Source: Cognatiyoonia koreensis (GTDB lineage Bacteria > Pseudomonadota > Alphaproteobacteria > Rhodobacterales > Rhodobacteraceae). From it: a stretch of DNA of 64,000 nt. The notes under the pieces were generated by a model. The model was not told where the DNA came from and did not search any database. It worked only from the letters and a program-made list of their open reading frames with translations. The stretch spans positions 124,001-188,000 of the forward strand of contig NZ_FOIZ01000001.1 in the NCBI RefSeq assembly GCF_900109295.1. Direction: 5' to 3'. A program made the position numbers and the translations under genes. Positions 36,166 to 45,445 of the stretch are shown here, piece by piece. Position 1 is the stretch's first letter. The number at the start of each line of letters is the position of its first letter.

Positions 36166-36966
36166 ATGAGCGAGATGAAATTGGTGAACCCCGATAACCC
36201 ACACCCGCCGCTGACAGAGGAGGCGGAGGAGATGATTGCAGCCTTTGCGCGGCGCCAAGCCAAGGCAAACGGCGTGCTGATGCAGGCGATCAATTATGTA
36301 GGCGGTCAAGTCGAAGACACGCTGAAGCTGCTGCCAAAAGGCGCGAAATCCCAAATCAACGGCGCGGCCCGTAAAGCCTTGCAAAAAAGCTATGACGTGG
36401 CCGCAACGTCCCGCACGGGCGTCGGGGCAGGGCGGATCAAGTCGGATCGGGCGCATAAGGTGCTTGCCACGATTTCAGGCGCGCTTGGGGGTGTTGGCGG
36501 TTTGCCCACTGCGTTGGCGGAACTGCCGATTGCCACCACGATGATTTTCCGCGCGGTGCAGGGCGTTGCTGTGCAATATGACGAAGATCCGACCGATCAG
36601 GAGACCCGGCTGCAATGCCTTGCCGTCTTTGGCGCAGGCGCGCCGGGGCCGGACGACGACGGGGTCGATACCGCATTCATCGGCGCGCGTCTTGGCATCA
36701 CAGGGGCGGCGATCAACGGGCTGCTTGGCAGGGTCGCACCACGTTTTGCAACCGTTCTGACGCAGAAACTGGCGTCACAGGCGGTGCCGTTGCTGGGGGC
36801 CGCAGCCGGTGCGGGGACGAACTATGCGTTCACCGATTACTATGTTGAAATGGCTCACGTTCATTTCGGTCTGCGCCGCATCGCCCGAATTCACGGACCC
36901 GACACCGTCGAACAGGCGTTTCACACAGCGCTTGTCGCCGCCAGATTGCCAGTCAACCGCGCCTGA
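36166..36966 (+). CDS. EcsC family protein
   Basis: The 266-residue product matches the EcsC family, named after a gene beside the Bacillus ecsAB transporter; the molecular function is unknown. Recognisable parts are the N-terminal ADP-like helix EEAEEMIAAFARRQAKANG, the glycine-rich ATISGALGGVGGLPTALAELPIATTMIFRAV (about residues 103-130) and the C-terminal YYVEMAHVHFGLRRIARIHG. Amphipathic glycine/alanine-rich stretches suggest membrane association. Its 3' end overlaps the convergent ptsP gene by 46 bp. Confidence 0.87.
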   Translation: MSEMKLVNPDNPHPPLTEEAEEMIAAFARRQAKANGVLMQAINYVGGQVEDTLKLLPKGAKSQINGAARKALQKSYDVAATSRTGVGAGRIKSDRAHKVLATISGALGGVGGLPTALAELPIATTMIFRAVQGVAVQYDEDPTDQETRLQCLAVFGAGAPGPDDDGVDTAFIGARLGITGAAINGLLGRVAPRFATVLTQKLASQAVPLLGAAAGAGTNYAFTDYYVEMAHVHFGLRRIARIHGPDTVEQAFHTALVAARLPVNRA

Positions 36967-39200
36967 TCCAGCAAATAGTCTGAAACGGCTGTGCGCACCG
37001 ATTGCTCGCCGCTTTCGCGGGCCTTGTTAATGACGGATTTGACCTCGCTTAGATCCACTTGCCGAAGCAGATGCTTGACCGGACCGACGGATGCCGGGCG
37101 CATGGAGAGCGACCGAAAGCCAAGGGCGGCAAAACAGATCGCTTCAATCGGGCGGCCTGCGTCCTCGCCACAGAACGAGATCGGCGTATTCGATTTTTCG
37201 CAACGCCCCACGACCATTTCCAGATAGCTCAGAAAGCTGACGTTCAGCGTGTCATAGCGTTTGCGTACCCGCTCGTTTTCACGGTCGGCTGCATAGAAGA
37301 ACTGTTTAAGATCGTTTCCACCGACAGAGATGAAATCGACCTCTTGGTAGAAGCTTTCAGGTGCAAATCCGAGCGATGGCGTTTCCAGCATCGCACCCAC
37401 CTCGATCTTGGAAGGCAGCGGATTGCCAAGCTTTTGTTCGCGGGCGAGCACCTTGTCCATTTCCGCTTTTGCGTCGCGAAATTCGCTGCGAAGCGTGATG
37501 AACGGGAACATGACCGTCAAGGGTTCACCATTGGCGGCACGGATCAGCGCCTGCAGCTGCATGCGCAGGACCCCGGGTTTATCAAGGCCCACGCGGATCG
37601 CGCGCCAGCCCATTGCGGGATTGGGTTCATCGTTCGGCTTCATATAGGGCAGCACCTTGTCTGACCCGATATCAAGCGTGCGGAAGGCGACGCGCTTGCC
37701 TTTGGCCGCATCCATCACGCGTCGGTACAATGCGACAAGTTCGGCGCGTCGGGGCATCTTGTTGCGCACAAGGAACTGTAGCTCTGTGCGGAACAGACCA
37801 ACGCCAAGCGCCCCGCAGCTTTCCAGCGATGGCAGATCGGCCATCAATCCCGCATTCATGTGCAGTTGGATTTCGGTGCCGCATTTGGACCGTGCGGGCA
37901 GATCACGGATCGAGGCATAACGTTCCTGCGCGCGCGTCTGCATTGCGATCTTGTCGCGGAATGCGGCCTGCACCTGTTCATCGGGGCGCAAGTGAACAAT
38001 GCCTTGTTCGCCATCAACCAGCACGACGTCACCGTTCAACGCTTCGGTTGTGATGCCCTTGGCGTTGATAACGAGCGGAATGGCCCAGGCGCGGGCTACG
38101 ATGGCCGCGTGCGAGCCGACGGACCCTTCTTCCAGAATGATCCCGCGCAATGTCTTGCCATAGTCCAAAAGCTCGCCAGGGCCGATGTTGCGGGCGACGA
38201 GGATTGGGTTGTCGGGCATTTCCGCACCCGTTTCGCTGCCTTGGCCTGTCAGTATGCGCAGAAGGCGGTTCGACAGATCGTCCAGATCGTGCAGCCGTTC
38301 GCGCATATAGGCGTCCTTGGCCTGTCCAAGGCGCGAGCGTGCAAGCGATTGTTCCTTTTCGACAGCCGCTTCGGCGGACAGACCGTTGGAGACGTCGTCT
38401 TCCATGCGCTTCATCCACGAACGGGAATTGGCAAACATGCGGTAGGCTTCGAAGACCTGTTTTTGATCGCCGACCATCTGCGGCGAATCCGTCAGCATCT
38501 CATCGACACTCATGCGCAGCGTATCGACTGCTTCGCGCAAGCGGGCCAGTTCGACGTCCGGGTCTTCGGAAATCGGGTTCGTGACGACGACCCGCGGTTC
38601 ATGCAGATAGACCTGACCTTCGCTGACGCCTTCCTGACCAACGCTGCCTTTGAACATCACTGCCTGTTGGTGGCGTGCGGACAGGGCGGCACCTTCGCCG
38701 ACAAAGGCACCAAGTTCTGTCATTTCTGCGATCACCATCGCAACGACTTCGAGCGCGTAGACCTCGTCAGTGGTGAATTCGCGGGCTTCCTTTGACTGTA
38801 CGACCAAAACACCCAGCGCATCACCAAGCCGCTGAATCGGCACGCCGCAGAATGATGAAAACCGTTCCTCGCCCGTTTCCGGCATATAGCGGAATCCGCG
38901 TTCGTTCGGGGCATCGGCGGTATTCATGACCTGTCCGGTCTTTGCGACACGGCCCACAAGCCCTTCGCCGAGCCGCATGCGGGTAAGGTGCACGGCTTCG
39001 GCCTGCAGACCCTTGGTGGCGCAAAGTTCAAGTGTCTCGGTATCGCGGAACAGGTAGATCGAACAGACTTCGGTGGCCAGCGAACTGGCGATCAGTTCGA
39101 CGATCCGGTCGAGCCTTTCCTGTCCGGCCCCATCTTCTGCCAGCGCCTTTCGCAGGCGTCCGAGCAGTTTCCGGCTTTCTGATTCAACGCTTTGCGGCAT
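36921..39200 (-). CDS. ptsP: PTS-Ntr phosphoenolpyruvate-protein phosphotransferase (EI-Ntr)
   Basis: PtsP starts the nitrogen-related phosphorelay, passing phosphate from PEP to NPr and EIIA-Ntr. The 759-residue product has an N-terminal GAF domain (about residues 20-160), the phosphohistidine domain (EEGSVGSHAAIVARAWAIPLV, active His near residue 365) and the PEP-binding C-terminal domain (GVGLFRTELQFLVRN, VAFRTLDIGSDKVLPYM, ISVGGNDLKQFFYA, SFCGEDAG). ATG 39200 follows GGGGGAACGC. It is 94 bp downstream of lysC, an arrangement common in Rhodobacterales. Confidence 0.96.
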   Translation of the reverse strand: MPQSVESESRKLLGRLRKALAEDGAGQERLDRIVELIASSLATEVCSIYLFRDTETLELCATKGLQAEAVHLTRMRLGEGLVGRVAKTGQVMNTADAPNERGFRYMPETGEERFSSFCGVPIQRLGDALGVLVVQSKEAREFTTDEVYALEVVAMVIAEMTELGAFVGEGAALSARHQQAVMFKGSVGQEGVSEGQVYLHEPRVVVTNPISEDPDVELARLREAVDTLRMSVDEMLTDSPQMVGDQKQVFEAYRMFANSRSWMKRMEDDVSNGLSAEAAVEKEQSLARSRLGQAKDAYMRERLHDLDDLSNRLLRILTGQGSETGAEMPDNPILVARNIGPGELLDYGKTLRGIILEEGSVGSHAAIVARAWAIPLVINAKGITTEALNGDVVLVDGEQGIVHLRPDEQVQAAFRDKIAMQTRAQERYASIRDLPARSKCGTEIQLHMNAGLMADLPSLESCGALGVGLFRTELQFLVRNKMPRRAELVALYRRVMDAAKGKRVAFRTLDIGSDKVLPYMKPNDEPNPAMGWRAIRVGLDKPGVLRMQLQALIRAANGEPLTVMFPFITLRSEFRDAKAEMDKVLAREQKLGNPLPSKIEVGAMLETPSLGFAPESFYQEVDFISVGGNDLKQFFYAADRENERVRKRYDTLNVSFLSYLEMVVGRCEKSNTPISFCGEDAGRPIEAICFAALGFRSLSMRPASVGPVKHLLRQVDLSEVKSVINKARESGEQSVRTAVSDYLLDQARLTGNLAATSAV

Positions 39201-39294
39201 TATGCGTTCCCCCGCTGACTGTCTTAAAGGACAGGTCCGACAAGGCAAAGGGGCATTGCGCTATCAACCTCGGGAAATCGGTGCTGCCTGTTAT

Positions 39295-40533
39295 TCAGGC
39301 AGCTTTGTGCAGATCGAATGCATCGTGCAGCGCCTGCACGGCAAGTTCCATGTATTTCCGGTCGATCAACACCGAAATCTTGATTTCAGAGGTCGTGATG
39401 ACCTTGATGTTGATCCCTTCGTTGTGCAGCGCCTTGAACATATCTGCTGCAACACCGGCGTGTGACCGCATTCCGATCCCCACGACTGATACTTTTGCAA
39501 CCTGATCGTCTGTCACGAAGTCATGAAAGTTGATTGACTCGCTGGCCTTGGCGTCTTCCATCGCTTTTTGCGCGCGCAACACCTGATCGACCGGACACGA
39601 GAACGTCATGTCGGTGCGACCTTCTTCAGAGATGTTTTGCACGATCATGTCCACGTTCACGCCCGCATCGGCCAGCGGTCCGAAGATCGCCGCGGCGATC
39701 CCCGGGCGGTCGGCGACCGAAATGAGTGTCAGTTTCGCTTCGTCGCGGGAATATGCGACACCGGCAACAGCATTTTGTTCCATGATTTCTTCCTCATCGC
39801 AGACCAGCGTGCCTGCCTCGTCAGATGGTTCCTCGAACGACGACAGCACGCGCAGGCGCACCTTGTAGCGCATCGCCAGTTCGACAGAGCGTGTTTGCAA
39901 GACCTTCGCCCCGAGCGAGGCGAGTTCGAGCATTTCCTCGAACGCGATCTTGTCGAGCTTGCGCGCCTTGGAGGTGATGCGCGGATCCGTCGTATAGACG
40001 CCGTCCACATCGGTATAGATATCGCAACGTTCCGCTTCGAATGCGGCGGCAAAAGCCACTGCCGTTGTGTCTGACCCGCCGCGTCCCAGTGTCGTGATCC
40101 GTCCTTCGGGGCTGACCCCCTGAAAACCGGCCACGACCGCGACCTGCATGCCGTTGTCAAAGCGGGCGCGGATATTGGCGGGCGGGATATCCTCGATCCG
40201 GGCGCTGGCATGGGCCGATGTTGTCTGGACCGGCACCTGCCAGCCTTGCCAGCTGCGGGCATTGATCCCCATTTCCTGCAAACGCAGCGCCATCAGGCCA
40301 GCGGTGACGTTTTCCCCCGAGGACACGACGGCGTCATATTCCCGCGCATCGTAAAGCGGCGATGTTTCATCGACCCAGCCGACCAGTTCGTTCGTCTTGC
40401 CGGACATGGCCGAGACGATCACGATCACATCGTAGCCTTTTGCGACCTCGACCGAGACACGCTTGGCCGCGCGTGCAATCCGGTCAAGATTAGCGACCGA
40501 CGTGCCGCCGAATTTCATCACGAGTGTTGGCAT
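39295..40533 (-). CDS. lysC: Aspartate kinase
   Basis: The 412-residue enzyme phosphorylates aspartate, the first step to lysine, threonine and methionine. It has the kinase signature VMKFGGTSVANLDRI, GRGGSDTTAVAFAAAF and two C-terminal ACT domains (about residues 265-410) for feedback control by lysine and/or threonine. Its length equals that of the usual monofunctional alphaproteobacterial enzyme. It is transcribed toward ptsP. Confidence 0.97.
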   Translation of the reverse strand: MPTLVMKFGGTSVANLDRIARAAKRVSVEVAKGYDVIVIVSAMSGKTNELVGWVDETSPLYDAREYDAVVSSGENVTAGLMALRLQEMGINARSWQGWQVPVQTTSAHASARIEDIPPANIRARFDNGMQVAVVAGFQGVSPEGRITTLGRGGSDTTAVAFAAAFEAERCDIYTDVDGVYTTDPRITSKARKLDKIAFEEMLELASLGAKVLQTRSVELAMRYKVRLRVLSSFEEPSDEAGTLVCDEEEIMEQNAVAGVAYSRDEAKLTLISVADRPGIAAAIFGPLADAGVNVDMIVQNISEEGRTDMTFSCPVDQVLRAQKAMEDAKASESINFHDFVTDDQVAKVSVVGIGMRSHAGVAADMFKALHNEGINIKVITTSEIKISVLIDRKYMELAVQALHDAFDLHKAA

Positions 40534-40652
40534 GGGAAGTCCTTGGAGCCCTTTGGCGTCCCTTTAATGCGCTCTGCCCACAAGGGCAATGGCATCGGTC
40601 AGGGCGGGGTGCCGTAGCGTCACATTTTTGCGCGCCCAACCTTCCGCCCTGC

Positions 40653-41297
40653 CTAGTAGGGGTGCGGCGTGCCGTCCCAGTTCTGGAATGTCCCGCTGGT
40701 CTGGATGCTGAGGTCGTCGAGCCGGGCGATCAGCCCATTTGCGCTTTGCGTCGGGGTGATCGCCGCCACGTCGCCGCCCATGTCCGTTTGCACCCATCCC
40801 GGATGATAAATGCCGACGGAAATGCCGCGCGATTTCAGATCGGTCGCAAGGTTGCTGCCAAGGTTCAGCACCGCCGCCTTGGACGCACGGTAGATGTAGC
40901 TGCCACCGCTTGCCTTTGCGTTGGCCCCCATCTGGCTGGAGATGATGCCGATCTTGCTGCCGCTTTCCAGAAACGGCAGGACCGTCTGGATCGTTTTGAA
41001 CACGCCGGTCACATTCGCGGCAAAGGTCGCGGCCCACATGTCCTGCGGATAACCTGTTTCAAGGTCTTCGCCCTTGTCCAGGTAAACGCCAGCGTTGCAG
41101 ACGAGCGTCGCAATCTTGTGCCCCTGAAGGCCCTGCGCCAGCTTGTCAAAATCTGCGGGCTGCGTGACGTCCAGCTGCAGAAACCCGTCCTGTGGCGCAT
41201 CGCGGTGCGTTCCGATGACCGTGTCACCGCGTGATTGCAATTGCGTGCGCATTTCCGCGCCGATACCGCGGTTTGCGCCGGTAATCAGATATGTCAT
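40653..41297 (-). CDS. Short-chain dehydrogenase (CsgA-like atypical SDR)
   Basis: The 214-residue SDR has the cofactor loop ITGANRGIGAEM, the CNAGVY motif, the catalytic serine in IISSQMGANAKASGG and YRASK (YxxxK). The short length and IYHPGWVQTDMGG region are typical of the C-factor/sniffer-like SDR group. Its ATG shares one base with the stop of the DUF1178 gene upstream, so the two form an operon. The substrate is unknown. Confidence 0.9.
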   Translation of the reverse strand: MTYLITGANRGIGAEMRTQLQSRGDTVIGTHRDAPQDGFLQLDVTQPADFDKLAQGLQGHKIATLVCNAGVYLDKGEDLETGYPQDMWAATFAANVTGVFKTIQTVLPFLESGSKIGIISSQMGANAKASGGSYIYRASKAAVLNLGSNLATDLKSRGISVGIYHPGWVQTDMGGDVAAITPTQSANGLIARLDDLSIQTSGTFQNWDGTPHPY

Positions 41298-41698
41298 CAG
41301 TTCGTCTGCTTTTTGGGAATAAATGGGAGTGGCATGACCGGAATACCGTCTTCGATCAGCGATTTCGCCTGTTTCGCGTCCGCCTGACCATAAATGGCGC
41401 GTGCTGGTTTTTCGCCGTCATGCATTGCGCGGGCTTCGGTATAGAACGTGTTGCCGACGTAGTCCGCGTTCGTCTCAATGTGCTTTTTCAGGGCGGCAAG
41501 TTTTTCAGCCACGTCCGGCTTGCTGCGGTGTTCCTTTTTGGGAATGGCTGGTGCCATGATCGTTTTGCTGACTTGCGCAGACCCGCAGGCGTCACAATTC
41601 ACCATGCCAGCCTTGAGCAGCCGTTCGAATGCGTCGCCGGACTGAAACCAGCTTTCGAAATGGTGGTCGTTGTCACATGTCAGCGTATAGCGGATCAT
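41297..41698 (-). CDS. DUF1178 family protein
   Basis: The 133-residue product starts MIRYTLTCDNDHHFESWF, characteristic of DUF1178, with four cysteines including CDACGS near residue 36 that may bind zinc. The function is unknown. The frame is open upstream to 41758 but family members start here. It is coupled to the SDR gene by a one-base overlap. Confidence 0.9.
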   Translation of the reverse strand: MIRYTLTCDNDHHFESWFQSGDAFERLLKAGMVNCDACGSAQVSKTIMAPAIPKKEHRSKPDVAEKLAALKKHIETNADYVGNTFYTEARAMHDGEKPARAIYGQADAKQAKSLIEDGIPVMPLPFIPKKQTN

Positions 41699-41758
41699 TG
41701 TCCTGTCGCCTGAGAAATGCGGATAGATCGAAGATAAGTATCTTTGTTGAAAAGACAA

Positions 41759-42265
41759 TCAATTCTCGAGGCGTTCGGGATCGAAGGTCGCAACGATCCG
41801 GCGCAATTCGGGTTCTTGCAATTTCTTCGCCGCAATTCGCTGGGGCACCCACTTGCGTTTGCGCTGCTTCTTTTCGGGCCATTTGCTCGCGATGTTGGTG
41901 ATTTTCACAGGATAAACCATCACGATCACCGGCGTAGGGTTCTGAGAGAGCGGTTTGACATATGAGTAGGCCCCGAGGCAGTGGTCGATCGGCTGACCGG
42001 TCACCCCAGCCTCTTCCCAAGCTTCGGTTGCGGCGGCTGCTGCGGGAGTCTGTTTGTGCATTGGCCAGCCTTTGGGCAGAATCCAGCGTTTCGACTTACG
42101 ACTGGTCACAAGGCAGACTTCGACCGTTCCATCCGTCACGCGATAGCACAGGGCCGCGAACTGTGTGCGAACATCTGTTTTCCCACCTTCCCGCAGTTTC
42201 AAGGGCAACTGGCGTTTTTTCTTTTTGGTGGCTTGTTGAGGCACGCGCCTTAGGTTCCTTTGCAT
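41759..42265 (-). CDS. NUDIX hydrolase
   Basis: The 168-residue protein has the DIPP-like NUDIX pattern RWILPKGWPMHKQTPAAAAA followed by TEAWEEAGVTG. Compared with the general NUDIX box, the first glutamate is Gln and the arginine of REUxEE is Thr; the two metal-binding glutamates of EEAG remain. The basic N-terminus (QATKKKKRQLPLKLR) is notable. ATG 42265 is preferred over an in-frame TTG at 42304, but the ribosome site is not strong, so the start is uncertain. It is divergent from the deacetylase-fold gene. Confidence 0.83.
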   Translation of the reverse strand: MQRNLRRVPQQATKKKKRQLPLKLREGGKTDVRTQFAALCYRVTDGTVEVCLVTSRKSKRWILPKGWPMHKQTPAAAAATEAWEEAGVTGQPIDHCLGAYSYVKPLSQNPTPVIVMVYPVKITNIASKWPEKKQRKRKWVPQRIAAKKLQEPELRRIVATFDPERLEN

Positions 42266-42305
42266 TGACGGATCTACCGTTCCACGCAGCGTTGACACAG
42301 GCAAG

Positions 42306-43436
42306 ATGCGAATGAATCAACCGCCCCGATTTATCGGTTCTGAGATTTATCGGCACTCCAGCTATGGTCATTGGCACCCGTTGCGCGTGCCCCGTGTGTC
42401 CACCGTGATGGATCTGGCACGGGCCCTTGGCTGGCTACCTGCCCATCAGTATTTGGTCAGCCCGCGGGCGAAACCTGCAGCGTTGTACGGTTTTCATACC
42501 TCGGCATATGTGGCCGCTTTGCAAGCAGCTGAAACGGCGCAGGCCGTATCCGATGCGGTTCGCGCACGCCACGGTCTTGGCACCCACGCCAACCCCGTTT
42601 TTCCCGAAATGTATCGCCGACCCGCCACCTCTGCCGGTGCGGCCATGCTCGCAGGTGAATTGCTGCGTGAGGGCGGGATTATTTATACGCCAGCCGGGGG
42701 CACCCATCATGGGTTTCCCGATCGCGCGAACGGGTTTTGCTATCTCAACGATCCAGTGCTTGCGATCCAGTCCTTGCGCCGCAACGGTGCGACCCGCGTG
42801 GCTTATATTGATGTTGATGCCCATCATCCTGATGGGGTGGAATACGCCTTTGCCGATGAACCCGATGTCCTGCTTGTTAGCACACATGAACAGAACCGCT
42901 GGCCGCGCACCGGCGCGCTTGAGGACGCGGGCAGCGGTCAGGTCTTCAACCTGCCGGTCCCTGCCGGTTTCAATGACACGGAAATGGCGTTCGTCCGTGA
43001 AAGGCTGATCCTGCCAGCTGTTGCAGCGTTTCGTCCTGACGCCATCGTTTTGCAATGCGGCGCGGATGCCGTCACCGAAGACCCGCAGTCGCGGATGGCC
43101 CTTTCCAATAACGCGCATTGGGCCGTTGTCGCTGCCCTGATGCCCATGGCACCGCGCTTTGTTGTGCTGGGCGGGGGTGGTTACAACCCGTGGTCCGTGG
43201 GGCGATGCTGGACCGGCGTCTGGGCGACGTTGAACGGGCATGACGTTCCCGAGCGCCTGCCGAATCCTGCGCAAGACGTCCTGCGCGCCTTGAAATGGAC
43301 GGGGCAATCGCGGGTCAAGGCCCCGCCTGAGCAGTGGGTGACAACGCTGCGCGATCAACCCCGCGAAGGGCCGATATCAGATGAGGTGCGCACGCGTGTC
43401 GCGCAGTTGACCGCGCGGTCAGGTGTTTGGGCCTAG
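42306..43436 (+). CDS. Histone deacetylase/AcuC-fold amidohydrolase
   Basis: The 376-residue protein belongs to the class that contains acetoin utilisation protein AcuC, polyamine deacetylases and eukaryotic HDACs. The catalytic region GGTHHGFPDRANGFCYLND (paired His), the zinc site in IDVDAHHPDGVEYAF, the second zinc aspartate segment LQCGADAVTEDP and the tyrosine loop GGGGYNPWSVGR are all present. It probably removes acyl groups from a small amine or a protein lysine. The 3' end overlaps waaA by 18 bp on the other strand. Confidence 0.92.
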   Translation: MRMNQPPRFIGSEIYRHSSYGHWHPLRVPRVSTVMDLARALGWLPAHQYLVSPRAKPAALYGFHTSAYVAALQAAETAQAVSDAVRARHGLGTHANPVFPEMYRRPATSAGAAMLAGELLREGGIIYTPAGGTHHGFPDRANGFCYLNDPVLAIQSLRRNGATRVAYIDVDAHHPDGVEYAFADEPDVLLVSTHEQNRWPRTGALEDAGSGQVFNLPVPAGFNDTEMAFVRERLILPAVAAFRPDAIVLQCGADAVTEDPQSRMALSNNAHWAVVAALMPMAPRFVVLGGGGYNPWSVGRCWTGVWATLNGHDVPERLPNPAQDVLRALKWTGQSRVKAPPEQWVTTLRDQPREGPISDEVRTRVAQLTARSGVWA

Positions 43437-44672
43437 GGCCTGTCTGATCTGGTCAAGCAGTGGTGTGATGTCGGGCTGATCCAGTGCTGCCTTTGCACGG
43501 GCGGCCATTGACGTATCACCGATATGTGCAAGTGCTGCCTGCGCGAGGCTTGCCGCGTCCGTGACCTCGACCGCCCCGTTCGCTTTGGTGAGTGCCGCAT
43601 AGGTATCGGTAAAATTCGCCACATGCGGGCCAAAGAGGATCGGGCAACCGTATGCGGCCGGTTCGAATGGCGTGTGCCCGCCTTTGTTGACCAGCGACCC
43701 CCCGATGAATGCGACCCCGGCCAGCCGATACCACAGATGCATGTCGCCCAACGTATCGGCGATGAAGACGTCCGTATCAGGGGCGTCGTCGCTGCTGTGA
43801 AAGGCGACGGAAAATCCGGCGGCTTCTGCTGCGGTTCCGATTTCGGCCCCCCGTACAGGATGACGTGGCGCGATGATGAGACCGATATCGGGGCGGGTTG
43901 CACGCATGATCTTCAGGGCGGATAGCGCGATATCATCTTCCCCCGGGTGTGTGGCAGCGGCGAGAACCGTTTGCGAAGGGTCGCGTGCGCGCAGATAGTG
44001 CGGGATCTGTGTGTGGTTCGGGACGTAAAGCCCCTTGAGGTTGACCGGCGACGCCAGGGCATCGGATCGCACGCCCAGCTGAGTCAGGCGGGCAGCACTT
44101 TCGCTATCTTGCGGCGCGACCAGTATCATCGGCTTCAGCACGTGCTGCGCAAGCCCGCCGAAACGCTGCCATGTCCGCGCGCTGCCTGCCGACATGCGCG
44201 CGTTGACCATCGCGACCGGAAGGGAGTTCTTGTGACAGGTGATGATCCGGTTGGGCCAAAGTTCGTTTTCAATGATGACGAGGCCCGTGATCCTGTTGCG
44301 CCGCAGGAACCGGCGGGTGATCCAGCGCCAATCCAGCGGTGCCAGACCCGCCTGCACGTTCACAAGTCCCCAGTTGCACACGGTGGCGCGCCCAGTGGTT
44401 GTCGTCGCCGTGACCAGCACCGGCATTTCCTGTGCCAACGCCGCAATGATTGGGCGCGCAGCGTTCATTTCGCCCACGCTCGCCCCATGCACCCAGACCG
44501 CCGGACATGTAACGCGCGGCCCCATGATGCGTTGGCGCATGTCGCCCCAGCCTTCTGTCCCGCGCAGAACGGCCCAGAGTGCGCGGCAGAGCAGCGCAAG
44601 ACCGATCAGGGGAGAAAGGAGCCGATAAAGAAACACCGCATATAGGCCTTCGAAAAAGTGGTGCCATCGCAC
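43419..44672 (-). CDS. waaA: 3-deoxy-D-manno-octulosonic acid transferase
   Basis: WaaA (KdtA) adds Kdo to lipid A on the cytoplasmic face of the inner membrane. The 417-residue product has an N-terminal membrane anchor (about residues 10-35), the conserved WVHGASVGEMNAARP, NRITGLVIIENELWPN, IIAPRHPVRGAEI and GGSLVNKGGHTPFEPAAYG of GT30 enzymes. It confirms a Gram-negative with Kdo-containing LPS. It is divergent from modA with 53 bp between. Confidence 0.94.
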   Translation of the reverse strand: MRWHHFFEGLYAVFLYRLLSPLIGLALLCRALWAVLRGTEGWGDMRQRIMGPRVTCPAVWVHGASVGEMNAARPIIAALAQEMPVLVTATTTTGRATVCNWGLVNVQAGLAPLDWRWITRRFLRRNRITGLVIIENELWPNRIITCHKNSLPVAMVNARMSAGSARTWQRFGGLAQHVLKPMILVAPQDSESAARLTQLGVRSDALASPVNLKGLYVPNHTQIPHYLRARDPSQTVLAAATHPGEDDIALSALKIMRATRPDIGLIIAPRHPVRGAEIGTAAEAAGFSVAFHSSDDAPDTDVFIADTLGDMHLWYRLAGVAFIGGSLVNKGGHTPFEPAAYGCPILFGPHVANFTDTYAALTKANGAVEVTDAASLAQAALAHIGDTSMAARAKAALDQPDITPLLDQIRQALGPNT

Positions 44673-44725
44673 TAGCAGCCAAACCGCCCCCTTGCCAGTC
44701 TCGCCGCTGCGCTCAATAAACGCTT

Positions 44726-45445
44726 ATGTTCAAAACGCTTGTTCTTGTGATTGCCTGTCTTGGCACGCCGCTGGCTGCGGATGACATCCTTGTCTTCGCT
44801 GCGGCAAGCCTGAAAGGGCCACTTGATCAGATTGCGGCAGAGGCAGGCGATGTGGTTGTGTCGTACGGTGGCAGTGGCACGCTGGCACGCCAGATCAGTC
44901 TGGGGGCACCTGCCGATGTGGTCATCCTTGCCAGCACAGACTGGATGGACATACTGGAAACAGGTGGACACGTCTTGCCAGAAAGCCGCGCAGACATCCT
45001 TGGCAATCACCTTGTCGTTCTTGCGGCGAAGCCGGAACCTCTTGACCTTACTGTTGACGCCGTGCTGACCCGCTTGGATGGGGGGCGGCTGGCCATGGGC
45101 TTTGTCGCCTCTGTGCCTGCGGGCATCTATGGCAAGGCCGCGCTGACGCATCTGGGGCTTTGGGACCGTTTGTCGCCACATGTCGCCGAAGTCGATAACG
45201 TGCGCGCCGCTGTCGCGCTGGTCGCCCGTAAAGAGGCCCCACTGGCGATCGGTTATGCAAGCGATGCTGCACTGGTTGACGGTGTTTTTGCCGTCGCGCG
45301 TTTTCCGGCCGACAGCCATGAGCCGATCCGCTATCCGGCGGCGGCGGTCACGGCCGAGGGGCTGGCGTTTCTGGACCGGTTGCACAGCCCGCAGGCGCAG
45401 GAGATTTTCGCAGCTGCCGGGTTTCAAAAGGTCGCGCCGGAATGA
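44726..45445 (+). CDS. modA: Molybdate-binding periplasmic protein
   Basis: The 239-residue ModA has a signal peptide (MFKTLVLVIACLGTPLAAD) and then the typical VFAAASLKGPLDQIA, YGGSGTLARQI and GAPADVVILAS segments that bind molybdate or tungstate. It is the first of three consecutive overlapping molybdate-transport genes; its stop overlaps modB by four bases. Confidence 0.95.
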   Translation: MFKTLVLVIACLGTPLAADDILVFAAASLKGPLDQIAAEAGDVVVSYGGSGTLARQISLGAPADVVILASTDWMDILETGGHVLPESRADILGNHLVVLAAKPEPLDLTVDAVLTRLDGGRLAMGFVASVPAGIYGKAALTHLGLWDRLSPHVAEVDNVRAAVALVARKEAPLAIGYASDAALVDGVFAVARFPADSHEPIRYPAAAVTAEGLAFLDRLHSPQAQEIFAAAGFQKVAPE

